This document shows positions 13,605-22,543 of a DNA stretch of 64,000 nucleotides, one piece after another. The notes below the pieces were generated by a model, which saw only the letters and a program-made list of their open reading frames with translations, was not told the DNA's origin and did not search any database. The stretch's first letter is position 1. Every line of letters starts with the position of its first letter. Position numbers and translations under genes: made by a program. Source of the stretch: CAYJLF01 sp964371055 (GTDB lineage Bacteria > Eisenbacteria > RBG-16-71-46 > CAIMUX01); the NCBI GenBank assembly GCA_964371055.1, contig CAYJLF010000003.1:124001-188000 (forward strand). The letters are read 5' to 3'.

Positions 13605-14044
13605 CGCGGCGAACGGGGCGCCGGTGCCGTCGTCGCCAGGGTCCCTTGGAGGCCTGCGGGGGTGTGGTTGGAACGGATGCGGTTCGTGCCCCGCATCCTC
13701 GGGCTCTTCGGTTCTCTATCGGTTCTGGGTTGAAGCTTCCTGACCCGGGAACGCCGGGAGTGCGCCGATGACGCACCTCTGGTTCCAGGACACGGGAGGG
13801 GTGGCCACAAGCCAATTCCTTGTGGTGAATGCAGATACGCCAGAACACCGCCGGACGAGATCTCGAAAGACTCAATCTCCGCGCCGCTTGCGCCGGCGCT
13901 CACCGTGGTTCACCTCTCGTTCCATCGAGACTGTGCAGTTCGCCGTCATCGTGGCCCGCGACTGGCTTCCCTCCCGAGATGGACGATTCTCGCGACGAAC
14001 CTTCGTCGCAGTGACTTCGGCGTCTCAACGCGAGGAGCCTGATC
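13605..14044. other. 440 bp divergent intergenic region
   Basis: Lies between the hybrid kinase (minus) and the small exported protein (plus). ORFs crossing it lack family resemblance and ribosome sites. The one structured element is an inverted repeat at 13992-14009. I see no RNA gene. Confidence 0.6.
13992..14009. repeat. Perfect 8-bp inverted repeat upstream of exported-protein genes
   Basis: GCGACGAA, a 2-nt CC centre, then TTCGTCGC, ending 35 bp before the ATG at 14045. The tiny centre favours a protein-binding operator over an RNA hairpin. Function is unproven. Confidence 0.45.
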
Positions 14045-14233
14045 ATGAACCGAATCAAGCGTCTGCTTCCGTGGATCCCCTTCTGCGCTCTTCTGATCTC
14101 CCTGGCGACGGCGTTTGCGCCCGGAGGCCACACCTCCGGTCCGGGGCTGGTCGGATGCGATCTCATTCAGGAGGACGAGAGGGCGGATACGACCGGCCAG
14201 GGGAGTTCGTGTCCCACCGGTCCGCAGCATTAG
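14045..14233 (+). CDS. Small exported peptide of unknown function
   Basis: 62 codons. KRLLPWIPFCALLISLATAFA looks like a signal peptide, leaving a mature peptide of about 40 residues with two cysteines (VGCDLI and SSCPTG). GAGGAG sits 7 nt before the ATG. The metalloprotease gene begins 48 bp downstream on the same strand, so the two are probably co-transcribed. I do not recognise a family. It could be a leader or substrate peptide for the protease, but nothing in the sequence proves this. Confidence 0.5.
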   Translation: MNRIKRLLPWIPFCALLISLATAFAPGGHTSGPGLVGCDLIQEDERADTTGQGSSCPTGPQH

Positions 14234-14281
14234 CGTTTCCGGCGCCAACGCGCGCGCCCCGGGCGCGGTATCGGAGGGGAG

Positions 14282-15613
14282 ATGAGACGGCTGATCATCC
14301 TGGCGTGCCTGTTGCTGGCGCCGCACGAGCTCCGGGCCGGCACGATGGGCTTTCTACACTACCGGTGGCGCAACGACGAGGTTCGCACCTGGAGAGTCGG
14401 GCATGAGGAGGTGCCGAATCAGGAGAAGGGAGATGTCGTCGCCGGGTGCGCTACCCAGTACTACGGCTGGAGAAACCACCTCATCGGCAGCCAGATGAAT
14501 TTCACGTTCGCCAATGACGGGGATCGGTACTACGACGTCGATGATCCGGACGATGTGATCTGGTGGGAGCAGATGCCGGCCGGCGAGTGCGCGCTCGCGC
14601 ATGCGAGGTTCGAGCTCGATCCGATCTCGATGAACACCCGCATCAAGAAGGTGCATGTGCAGTTCACGACGAGATTGGATCCCTCGAACCAGTGCACGGG
14701 GTATCCCGAGTATTACGGGGATTACTGCTGGTACCACTGTCCGAGCCCGGGACCGAGCAACTGCGCACCCGAGAAGACCTTCGATTGGACCAGCACACTG
14801 GCCCACGAGTTCGGCCACGCCCTGGTGGGGCTTGGGCACTACAGCCCATGCAACTTCTGGGAGAGCGTCATGTGGCCGTATGCGAGCCACTCCTGCGAGA
14901 TGCACCGGGACCCGGGCACGATGGACCAGAGCTGGAGCGAATGGACGTTGCGGGATCTGATCGGGGACATGTACGAGCCGTTGAACGACAGCGTGATGGA
15001 CGCGCCCAACCTCGGAGACGGCGTCCTCGGCGCTCCGCCTCAGATGCTGATCCAGGAGGGTTACCTTCCCGCCTATGCCGATGTCGACTTCTGGCGGTTC
15101 GATGTGACCGGATCCTCCCCGGGAGCGGGGCACCGTCTGGAGATCGTGATCGTCTGCTACGACCCCTCGATGCGGTTGAAGGCCAGGATCTACCAGGCCT
15201 GGAACGCACACCAGGATCTCGAGGCCAATGCGGTCGGCCAGGACCTGGTCTACGACCAGCCGGCGGAGAACACGACCTACCACGTCGGTGTGACCACGAC
15301 GAATGCCATGGGAGGGTCGCACGGCGCCCACTACGGGATCGTGGCCCAGCTCTACCGGCCGGTCTGTGACCTGCCGGAGGGCGAGAATGCGGGCAGCGAA
15401 CTGGCGGTGATCCACCATCGCCGGGAGGTCCGGGGAGTCGGAACGGGCGTGCTCGAGTTGTATGACGCCGGCGGGCGGCTGATCCATCCTCAGGACGTCC
15501 GCGGACGATGGACCGTCAGCTACGCCGACCTTCGTCTGAGTTCCGGCGTCTACTTCCTGCGCATGGTCGCGCGGGAGGGGATCACGAAGAGCAGAATGGT
15601 CGTTGTGAAGTGA
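14282..15613 (+). CDS. Secreted metzincin-like zinc metalloprotease with C-terminal sorting domain
   Basis: 443 residues with a signal peptide (1-19, cleavage near LRAG). The zinc site is H175-E-F-G-H179-A-L-V-G-L-G-H186, followed by a Met-turn at SVMWPY (M197). This is the metzincin layout, but the third zinc histidine lies one residue later than in the HExxHxxGxxH consensus. Cysteines are frequent around 100-200, which suggests disulfides. Residues ~260-360 look like a beta-sandwich of the pre-peptidase type. The last ~75 residues (LELYDAGGRLIHPQD...SSGVYFLRMVA) are a FlgD/Por-type sorting domain, so the protein is predicted to reach the surface or medium. It is followed 12 bp later by another exported protein. 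Confidence 0.85.
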   Translation: MRRLIILACLLLAPHELRAGTMGFLHYRWRNDEVRTWRVGHEEVPNQEKGDVVAGCATQYYGWRNHLIGSQMNFTFANDGDRYYDVDDPDDVIWWEQMPAGECALAHARFELDPISMNTRIKKVHVQFTTRLDPSNQCTGYPEYYGDYCWYHCPSPGPSNCAPEKTFDWTSTLAHEFGHALVGLGHYSPCNFWESVMWPYASHSCEMHRDPGTMDQSWSEWTLRDLIGDMYEPLNDSVMDAPNLGDGVLGAPPQMLIQEGYLPAYADVDFWRFDVTGSSPGAGHRLEIVIVCYDPSMRLKARIYQAWNAHQDLEANAVGQDLVYDQPAENTTYHVGVTTTNAMGGSHGAHYGIVAQLYRPVCDLPEGENAGSELAVIHHRREVRGVGTGVLELYDAGGRLIHPQDVRGRWTVSYADLRLSSGVYFLRMVAREGITKSRMVVVK

Positions 15614-15625
15614 AGGAGGTACGTG

Positions 15626-16228
15626 ATGAGGAAGGCGGCGTCGATCATCCTGGGCCTGATCCTCTTCGGCCCGGGTGGCGTGGCGCGGGCCGATTGCGGG
15701 AAGGAGTCACGAGGTCCCGACGGCTGGGCTCTGGTCTACGTTCAGAGTGAGACTTTCACGGACGACGTGACGACCTACACCTGTACCGTGCTCCAGGCAG
15801 CTCCTCTGCTCCCGGCGAAGGCGACGTTCATCACCCGAGGGGGACGCAAGGCGGACGGCGCCGTGGTGGAGGTCCACTCGACCCGGCCGGATGGTCGCCA
15901 GGAGCGGACCTGCCTGCTCCTCGCGGATGACTACTGCCTCGTCCAGTACCACGCCGATGGGGACCGGCTGACCCTGGCCGCCCGCCACGCGATCTGGGTC
16001 CCGGGGCAGCCTCGGGCGCACAGCCCCGAAAGCCAGGCCGCGCTCAAAGCGTGGCTCGCGGCGGACCTCGAGGCACGGCGGTTGACGCAGGAGTTGGACA
16101 GCCTTTTCGTCTTCGAACAGGGCGTCAACAACACGAACCCCGGGGCGATCTTCGTCGGCTTCCCGGAGGAGGCGGTTCCGTTCGGCGAGTGGAGACGGCA
16201 GGCGCCGCCCGCGGCGAAGTGGGAGTGA
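15626..16228 (+). CDS. Exported protein of unknown function
   Basis: 200 residues. The ATG at 15626 is chosen over an adjacent GTG (15623) because AAGGAGGT lies 5 nt before it. Signal peptide RKAASIILGLILFGPGGVARA, then mature DCGKES. Four or five cysteines (DCGK, YTCTV, RTCLLL, DYCLV) are spaced for disulfides. The C-terminal part (SLFVFEQGVNNTNPGAIFVGFPE) contains no motif I know. It follows the metalloprotease gene by 12 bp and is probably in the same operon. It may be an inhibitor, chaperone or separate surface factor; I cannot choose. Confidence 0.7.
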   Translation: MRKAASIILGLILFGPGGVARADCGKESRGPDGWALVYVQSETFTDDVTTYTCTVLQAAPLLPAKATFITRGGRKADGAVVEVHSTRPDGRQERTCLLLADDYCLVQYHADGDRLTLAARHAIWVPGQPRAHSPESQAALKAWLAADLEARRLTQELDSLFVFEQGVNNTNPGAIFVGFPEEAVPFGEWRRQAPPAAKWE

Positions 16229-16298
16229 CCCGCGGCGGGGCGGCTGCGGAGCGCAATCCTCCGCCGGGCCGGACATGGCGCGCACGATGCCGCGGGGC

Positions 16299-17054
16299 CT
16301 ACCCTCCCAGGTAGGCTTCCCGGATGCGCGGATCTCCCGCCAGAGTCTCCGAGGGGCCGGCCAGTTGGACGCGCCCGTTCTGCAGGACATAGGCGCGACG
16401 GGCGAGGCGCAGCGCGAGGTGGGCGTTCTGTTCCACCAAAAGGAGCGTGACGCCGGCGGCGTTGATCTCCCGCAAGACGCGGAAGATCTCCTGGGTGAGG
16501 ATCGGCGAGAGTCCCATCGACGGCTCGTCGAGCAGCAGGCAGTTCGCGCGGCTCATGAGGGCGCGTCCGACCGCGAGCATCTGCTGCTCGCCGCCCGAGA
16601 GGGTTCCGGCCGGCTGTCGTTCCCGCTCCTGCAGGCGGGGAAAGAGGGCATAGACCCGCAGGAGATCCTCACGGCGAGCGGCGAGGGTGGGGCTTCCGCG
16701 CTGCCCGGCGCCGTCGCGCGATCGCCGGCCCCGATGACTCCAGGTGGCCAGCGCGAGATTCTCGGCCACCGTCAGGTTGCTGAAGATGCCGCGTCCTTCC
16801 GGCACCTGCGCCAGTCCGAGGGCGACCCGGCGGTAAGCGGGCACCCCGTCCAGGTCGTGGCCGCCGAAGCGGATCGTCCCCTCGCACGGCACCACTCCGC
16901 TGATCGCGCGGAGGATCGAGCTCTTGCCGGCGCCGTTCGCGCCGATCAGAGTGACGATTTCCCCCTCGCCGACCTCGAGCGACACCTCGCGGACGGCCTT
17001 GATCCGGCCGTAGGAGACCGATACGCGGTCGAGCGCGAGCAGTGGGGGGCTCAT
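16299..17054 (-). CDS. livF: Branched-chain amino acid ABC transporter ATP-binding protein LivF
   Basis: 251 residues. Walker A GANGAGKSS (~37-45), signature LSGGEQQMLAVGRALM, Walker B LLLDEPSMGLSP, and the H-loop region ending LLVEQNA. The C-terminus GDPRIREAYLGG is typical of LivF. Its ATG overlaps the livG stop (ATGA), so translation is coupled. It is the last gene of the livHMGF operon and supplies one of the two ATPase subunits at the inner membrane. Confidence 0.95.
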   Translation of the reverse strand: MSPPLLALDRVSVSYGRIKAVREVSLEVGEGEIVTLIGANGAGKSSILRAISGVVPCEGTIRFGGHDLDGVPAYRRVALGLAQVPEGRGIFSNLTVAENLALATWSHRGRRSRDGAGQRGSPTLAARREDLLRVYALFPRLQERERQPAGTLSGGEQQMLAVGRALMSRANCLLLDEPSMGLSPILTQEIFRVLREINAAGVTLLLVEQNAHLALRLARRAYVLQNGRVQLAGPSETLAGDPRIREAYLGG

Positions 17055-17830
17055 GGCCTGTCTCCCGGCTCTTCCCCCAGGTAGGCGGCGAGGACCTGGG
17101 GATTACGCCGCACCGCGTCCGGATCCCCCTCCGCGATCGTGGCGCCGAAGTCGAGCACGGTGATCCGCTCGCAGATTCCCATGACGAGGCGCATCTGGTG
17201 CTCGATGAGCAGGATCGTGAGGTCGAACTCGGAGCGGATGCGCCGGATGAAGCGCATCAGCTCTTCGATCTCCCCCGGGTTCATCCCGGCGGCCGGCTCG
17301 TCCAGCAACAGCAGCCGCGGCCGGGAGGCGAGGGCACGCGCGATCTCCAGACGCCGTTGCATGCCGTAGGGGAGGTGTCGCGCCTTCTCTCCGGCCGCCT
17401 CGCCGAGGCCGAAGGCGGTGAGCAGTTCCAGCGACTCGGCGATCACCCGCTCCTCCTCGCGACCGAATCCGGGAAGGTGGAAGATCGCGCCGGGGAGGCT
17501 GTAACGGGTGTGGGCGTGGTAGGCGATCCGCAGATTGTCCAGCACGCTCAGCTCCCCGCAGAGGCGAATGTTCTGGAAGGTGCGCGCGAGACCCCGACGG
17601 TGGATCCGGTGCGGGTCCCGACCGTGGATCGGTTCTCCGTCGAAGAGGATCCCTCCCTCCGTCGGCCGGTAGACGCCGGTGATCAGGTTGAAGACGGTCG
17701 TCTTGCCGGCGCCGTTCGGTCCGATCAGACCGACCAGCTCGCCGGCTTCGACGCGCAGATTGAGGTCCGAGACGGCGACGAGACCGCCGAAGCGATGGGT
17801 GAGGCGACGCGTCTCGAGCAAGGCGCTCAC
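17051..17830 (-). CDS. livG: Branched-chain amino acid ABC transporter ATP-binding protein LivG
   Basis: 259 residues from a GTG at 17830. That start overlaps the livM stop (GTGA), follows GGAGG by 5 nt, and removes a non-homologous N-terminal stretch present in the longer open frame. Walker A GPNGAGKTT, the LivG-specific helical insert (RTFQNIRLCGELSVLDN), a degenerate signature LPYGMQRRLEIARAL, and Walker B LLLLDEPAAGMNPGE. The C-terminus QVLAAYLGEE is typical. It pairs with LivF to power uptake. Confidence 0.95.
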   Translation of the reverse strand: MSALLETRRLTHRFGGLVAVSDLNLRVEAGELVGLIGPNGAGKTTVFNLITGVYRPTEGGILFDGEPIHGRDPHRIHRRGLARTFQNIRLCGELSVLDNLRIAYHAHTRYSLPGAIFHLPGFGREEERVIAESLELLTAFGLGEAAGEKARHLPYGMQRRLEIARALASRPRLLLLDEPAAGMNPGEIEELMRFIRRIRSEFDLTILLIEHQMRLVMGICERITVLDFGATIAEGDPDAVRRNPQVLAAYLGEEPGDRP

Positions 17831-18888
17831 TTGTCGCCTCCCCGCCGGCGCAGCACGCGCAGGTCGCGTCCCGGGACGAACCAGGGCAGTTCGCGCAGTC
17901 CGAAGAGCCCCAGCGGCCGGAAGATCATGAGCAGCACCAGCAGGAGCGGCATCAGCACCATGCGCCACGCGCCGAGGGGGCGCAGCCACTCGAGCAGCAG
18001 GGTATAGGCCGTCGCGCCCAGGATCGAGCCCGTGATCGAGCCGATGCCGCCGAGGTAGACCATGATGAGCACGTCGGTCGACTTGACGAGGTCGAAGCCG
18101 CGCGGCTGGATGAAGAGCATGAAGTGCGCCAGAAGCGCGCCGGCCACCCCCGCGAAGAAGGACGAGACGGTGAAAGCGATCAGCTTGACCCGCCGCGTGT
18201 CGACGCCCATCAGCGACCCCGCCAGCTCGTCCTCGCGGATGGCGAGGATGGCGCGCCCGTAGCGCGAATAGACGAGGTTGCGGATCGCCGCGACCGCCAG
18301 GATCACCCAGATGAAGACCCAGGGGAGCGTCGTCAGCTTGCGCATCCCGGTCATCCCGCTGGCCGCGCCGAGAGGCTCGATGTTCTCGAGCACGCTCTTC
18401 ACGATCATGGTGAAGGCGAGGGTGACGATCGCCAGGTAATCTCCCCGCGTGCGGAACGATGGTATCGCGATGACGAGTCCGGCCACGGCCGCCGCGACGC
18501 CGCCCCCGACCACGGCGAGGGGAAAGAGCAGCGGACCCGCCTCCGCCGGGAAGACGCGCACGGTCAGGAGGGAGGCGGCGTACGCGCCGACCGCCATGAA
18601 GCCGGCATGGCCGATCGAGAACTCCCCCATGTAGCCGTTCACCAGGTTGAGGCTGAGCGCGAGGATGATGTTGATCCCGACGTAGACCAGCATGAGCTGC
18701 AGGTAGTCATTGACCAGCCGCAGGGGCCCCGCGAGGCCGGCGAAGAGCGCGAGGAGTCCGAGAAGAAGCCAACCCGCGGAACGACGGGCGAGGAGGGAGC
18801 GAGCGGCGCCGAGAAGAGAACCGGGCGCGATCAGCCATGGGCGCGGCCCGGCCGGCCTGGGTTCCGCGGATCGACCCGGCCGCGTCAT
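17827..18888 (-). CDS. livM: Branched-chain amino acid ABC transporter permease LivM
   Basis: 353 residues. About nine or ten TM helices carry the family hallmarks SLNLVNGYMGEFSIGHAGFMAVGAY and a cytoplasmic coupling loop around YGRAILAIREDELAGSLMGVDTRRVKL. The first ~35 residues are basic and proline-rich, so the true start could be slightly later. The ATG lies 1 nt after the livH stop, and the gene ends overlapping livG. Forms the membrane channel with LivH. Confidence 0.95.
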   Translation of the reverse strand: MTRPGRSAEPRPAGPRPWLIAPGSLLGAARSLLARRSAGWLLLGLLALFAGLAGPLRLVNDYLQLMLVYVGINIILALSLNLVNGYMGEFSIGHAGFMAVGAYAASLLTVRVFPAEAGPLLFPLAVVGGGVAAAVAGLVIAIPSFRTRGDYLAIVTLAFTMIVKSVLENIEPLGAASGMTGMRKLTTLPWVFIWVILAVAAIRNLVYSRYGRAILAIREDELAGSLMGVDTRRVKLIAFTVSSFFAGVAGALLAHFMLFIQPRGFDLVKSTDVLIMVYLGGIGSITGSILGATAYTLLLEWLRPLGAWRMVLMPLLLVLLMIFRPLGLFGLRELPWFVPGRDLRVLRRRGGDK

Positions 18889-18889
18889 C

Positions 18890-19765
18890 TCACGCCTTCA
18901 CCGGCCGCGGTTGCCCGAGGATGCCGTACGGCCGGAAGACCAGCAGGATCAGAAGGAGCGCGAAGGCCACGAAGTCCCGCCAGGTCGAGGGGAGAAAGGC
19001 CGCGACCAGGATCTCCACCGCCCCCAGGATGAACCCGCCGATCATGGCGCCGCGGATGTTCCCGATCCCGCCCACCACGGCCGAGATGAACGCCTTCCAG
19101 CCGATCATCACCCCCATGTAGGGATCGATCACCGGATAGGCGATCGAGTAGAAGAGCCCGGCGGCGCCGCCGAGCCCGGCGCCGATCCCGAAGGTGAGCG
19201 AGATGATCCGGTCGACCGGAATCCCCATGAGCGGCGCGGTCTGGCGATCCCACGAGATGGCGCGCATCGCCATCCCGGTCATGGTGCGGCGCACGAAGAG
19301 GTCGAGCGCGATCATGAGCGCTGCCGCCACTGCGATGATCACGATCTGCAGCGACGAGAAGGTGACCCCGCCCAGCTCCCAGGAGATCTGCGGCAGCACG
19401 GCCGGCACCTGCTTAGGGTAAGGACTGATGGCGTTGACCAGGTTCTCGAGGAAGAGACCGACGCCGAGGGCGGTGATGATGGCCGAGACCCGCGGCGCCC
19501 CGCGCAGCGGCCGGTAGGCGGCCCGCTCGATCACGACGCCGAGGGCGGCGACCCCGATCATGGCCAGCAGCAGCGCCGGGACGAACGAGAGTCCCAGGAG
19601 GGACGCGGCGACGAAGCAGGCGAAGGCTCCCACCATGAAGAGGTCGCCATGCGCGAAGTTGATCATCTGGAGGATGCCGTAGACCATGGTGTAGCCCAGC
19701 GCGATGAGCGCGTAGATGCTCCCGAGCTGGAGCGCGTTCAGCGACTGCTGGAGGAGGTAGACCAT
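18890..19765 (-). CDS. livH: Branched-chain amino acid ABC transporter permease LivH
   Basis: 291 residues with about eight TM helices. MVYLLQQSLNALQLGSIYALIALGYTMVYGILQMINFAHGD is the standard LivH N-terminus, and the EAA-like loop RAISWDRQTAPLMGIPVDRII is present. First gene of livHMGF. The usual livK is not adjacent; the binding protein gene is at 24173-25345 on the same strand. No convincing promoter was picked out in the 168 bp upstream. Confidence 0.95.
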   Translation of the reverse strand: MVYLLQQSLNALQLGSIYALIALGYTMVYGILQMINFAHGDLFMVGAFACFVAASLLGLSFVPALLLAMIGVAALGVVIERAAYRPLRGAPRVSAIITALGVGLFLENLVNAISPYPKQVPAVLPQISWELGGVTFSSLQIVIIAVAAALMIALDLFVRRTMTGMAMRAISWDRQTAPLMGIPVDRIISLTFGIGAGLGGAAGLFYSIAYPVIDPYMGVMIGWKAFISAVVGGIGNIRGAMIGGFILGAVEILVAAFLPSTWRDFVAFALLLILLVFRPYGILGQPRPVKA

Positions 19766-19933
19766 CGGGGTGGGAGTCTAGCGGGTGCGCTGCTCTTCCG
19801 GAAAGAGGTTCTGCCGACCTGTGCGCCCCAAGATGACCTGGAAATGCCACCGCCGCGCGATTAGCCTCCCGGTGGCTGTCCGGAGTTGGCCGGGACGGGC
19901 CGGCCCCGCCCGCATCGGGGCCTGGAGGTCATC

Positions 19934-21970
19934 ATGCGTCACTTGTTCACCGTTAGGTTGACCCTGTTCTCCCTCGCCTTCCTCTGCTCGACGGCGGGCG
20001 CCAAGCCATTAAGCACCGGCTTCGTGCCAGTACCGGGTAGCACGCTCTTCTACGAAGAGTGGGGCGCTGGCCCCGCCGTGATCCTGATCCACGGAGGGAT
20101 GCTCGACCATCGCATGTGGGATCCCCAGATGGAGGCCCTGGCGCGGAGTCACCGCGTCATCCGTTACGACGTGGCCGGTCACGGTCAGTCGCCGATACCG
20201 GATGGTCCCTGGAAGAACTACGAGCACCTGGGGCTCCTCATGGACGCGCTGAAGGTGGACAGCGCCAGCCTGGTCGGTCTCTCCCTGGGTGGCCGGATCG
20301 CCACCGACTTCGCGATCGCCCACCCTGAGAAGGTGCGCTCCCTCGTGCTGGTGGATCCGGGCATCTCGGGTTTCCCGTTCACCGGGCGGGACTTCGCGGC
20401 GCGTCAGGGAGGAAGCTACCAGGCCCGGATGACCGGCGACTCCCGAAAAGTCGCCGAGCTGTTCCTGGCCTCATGGTTGGCGGGGCCCCACCGGACACCC
20501 GCGCAAGTCGATCCGGCGGTGTGGGCCAAGGCGCTGGAGATGGCCATCCCCAACGCTCTCAAAAACGCCGACGGGCTGGAGCTCGAGCCTCCGGCCCTGG
20601 GCCGGCTGTGTGAGATCAAGGCACCGGTTCTGTTGATCGAGGGCGAGCTGGACTGCGAAGATATCCACCGCATCACCAGCCTGATCGAGCGCCGGGTCGG
20701 CGGAACCCGGAGAGTCGTGATCCCCGGCGTCGCCCACATGCCCAACCTGGAACGGCCTGCCGAGGTCAACCGCCTCCTCCTCGACTTTCTGGGCCAACTG
20801 CCCGCTGCTTCAACCACCCTTCCAGCATGCCAGCCCCGGCCGGAGATGGTGGAGGTCGAAGGTGGTCGGTTGTGGGTTGAGCGGACCGGCGAAGGGGATC
20901 CTGTGGTGTTGATGCACGACGGCCTCGTTCACGCCGTGGAGTGGGATGATGTGCTGCCGGCGCTGAGCAGCCAGTACGAGGTCATCCGGTACGACCGCCG
21001 CGGCTACGGACGCTCGACGGCACCCCGGGCGCCGTTCTCCGATCTGGCCGATCTCGAGGCCGTGCTGCAACATCTCGCCGTTGGGAAAGCGCATCTGATC
21101 GCGTCTTCGGCGGGCGGTGGGCTGGCCATCGACTTCGCCCTGGCCAACCCCGAGCAGGTTGCATCACTCACCCTGGTGGGGGCCGTCGTGAGCGGCTTCT
21201 CATACACCCGGCACTTCATCACCCGCGGTGGTCGCCTTACCCCGGCCATTCTCGCCGACTCGGTGCAGTTCCGACACTACTGGACCACCACCGACCCGTA
21301 CTTCATCGCGCCCGACTCGAAAGCTGCCCGCGAGCGTGTCGCGGCGATCCTCGAGGCGTCCCCGCAGGACGCGGATCTAAGCAAGAATCGGTTCGAAGTA
21401 GCCCCTCCGCCTGCCCTGCCGCGCCTGGGAGCCATCAAAGTGCCCACCCTGGTGCTCGTGGGCGAGCACGACATCCCCGACGTGGCGGCCCACGCCGGAG
21501 CCATCACCGCCGGCATTCCGCACGCGCAGCGCGAGGTCCTGGCGGGCTGCGGGCACGTCGCCTATCTCGAGCAGCCCGAGGCGTTCGTGCGCCGCGTCCT
21601 GCCGTTCCTTCAGAGCGCTCTGTTCCTGGGCGTGCTCGACCACCAGGGAGCCGCTGCCGCGGCCGAGGTGCTGCGTGCGGCGCGAGCTACCAACCGCGCC
21701 GCGGTCCTCGCCTCCGAGGGGGAACTCAACAGCCGGGGGTACGCGCTCCTCGCTTCCGGAGCCTTGTCGGAAGCGATTGCCGTCTTCCGCTTGAACACCG
21801 AGGCATTCCCGGCCTCGGCCAACACCCATGACTCGCTTGGCGAGGGCCTCCTGGCGGCCGGGGACCGCGAGGGTGCCACGGCGGCGTACCGCCAAGCCCT
21901 GGAGATCGATCCGGCCAGCGCCAGCGCCCGGGCGGCGCTCGAGAAACTGGGGGCGTCGCCGGGGGAGTGA
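19934..21970 (+). CDS. Exported tandem alpha/beta-hydrolase protein with TPR tail
   Basis: 678 residues from the ATG at 19934 (GGAGG 5 nt upstream, then a signal peptide ending near STAGA). Two consecutive alpha/beta-hydrolase folds. The first (~25-285) has nucleophile S117 in GLSLGG, a late acid in IEGELDCED and a histidine in GVAHMPNLE. The second (~300-560) has S392 in ASSAGG, VGEHDIPD and CGHVAYLEQ. Both triads therefore look complete. Residues ~590-678 form two TPRs (LNSRGYALLASGALSEAIAVF; ANTHDSLGEGLLAAGDREGATAAY). Substrates are unknown; esterase-like activity is likely. It is opposite in strand to the surrounding liv genes. Confidence 0.85.
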   Translation: MRHLFTVRLTLFSLAFLCSTAGAKPLSTGFVPVPGSTLFYEEWGAGPAVILIHGGMLDHRMWDPQMEALARSHRVIRYDVAGHGQSPIPDGPWKNYEHLGLLMDALKVDSASLVGLSLGGRIATDFAIAHPEKVRSLVLVDPGISGFPFTGRDFAARQGGSYQARMTGDSRKVAELFLASWLAGPHRTPAQVDPAVWAKALEMAIPNALKNADGLELEPPALGRLCEIKAPVLLIEGELDCEDIHRITSLIERRVGGTRRVVIPGVAHMPNLERPAEVNRLLLDFLGQLPAASTTLPACQPRPEMVEVEGGRLWVERTGEGDPVVLMHDGLVHAVEWDDVLPALSSQYEVIRYDRRGYGRSTAPRAPFSDLADLEAVLQHLAVGKAHLIASSAGGGLAIDFALANPEQVASLTLVGAVVSGFSYTRHFITRGGRLTPAILADSVQFRHYWTTTDPYFIAPDSKAARERVAAILEASPQDADLSKNRFEVAPPPALPRLGAIKVPTLVLVGEHDIPDVAAHAGAITAGIPHAQREVLAGCGHVAYLEQPEAFVRRVLPFLQSALFLGVLDHQGAAAAAEVLRAARATNRAAVLASEGELNSRGYALLASGALSEAIAVFRLNTEAFPASANTHDSLGEGLLAAGDREGATAAYRQALEIDPASASARAALEKLGASPGE

Positions 21971-22140
21971 GCCGGGACCCGCGGCCAGTGCCCGATCGCG
22001 TGACGACGGAGCACCGGACCGGCATCTTCTCCCGTCACAATCTCGCGCCGAAGCAAGAGAACGGCATGTTGCGGCCGCTCGCCCACGCCGCCGAAGCACC
22101 GGCACTGCGTGTCTGAGCGCTAACCTTCCGCGCCGATGGA

Positions 22141-22543
22141 TCAGCGCACCTCCGAGACCGTGCGATAACCCATTCCCGAAGATCGCCGCACTCTGGCGGT
22201 GTCCTGAAAGGGCTTCCGCGGCGGACTTCCCTGTCGGCCTCGCGTTCGACTCGAGCATGAAGCCGAGCAGCGTGTCCTGGAGGATCTGGTCACAGCCGCG
22301 GACCGTTGCCGCGGACACCCCCGTCTCGCGCGCCACATTGGCGAGGGTGATCTGCTGCCCGTGGCCAAGCCCGACGATCTGCAGGAAGCGTGTAAAAGCC
22401 GGCACGTTCCGCGTGGCCAACTCGTCGATGATCTCCTGTGTGATGTAGTTGTTCACATAGACCTGGAGCAGGGGACGCGGCTCGTCGACGAGGTAGTGCG
22501 CCGGTGGAAACGCGGCGTACCCACCGGTCGCTGATCCGTTGCC
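22141..22543 (-). pseudogene. Remnant of an AAA/DUF4143-type ATPase
   Basis: Directly after the BON gene stop, the same frame reads PPAHYLVDEPRPLLQ, then VNNYITQEIIDELATRNVPAF, then GQQITLANVARETGVSAATV and QDTLLGFMLE. That order is the middle of ATPases with a C-terminal DUF4143 domain, in which these residues lie between the AAA domain and a winged-helix segment. The AAA domain itself (Walker motifs) is absent. After ~22230 the frame loses resemblance and runs antisense into the hydrolase gene. It has no start or ribosome site. I read it as a decayed internal fragment; the exact 3' boundary is uncertain. Confidence 0.6.

Noticed and set aside
13768..14406. 212-codon plus-strand frame upstream of the metalloprotease
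   Set aside because: It overlaps the small exported peptide and the protease start out of frame, has no signal or motif, and lacks a ribosome site.
16246..16264. GCGGAG/CTCCGC hairpin between the exported protein gene and livF
   Set aside because: A 6-bp stem and no T-tract; could be chance at this base composition.
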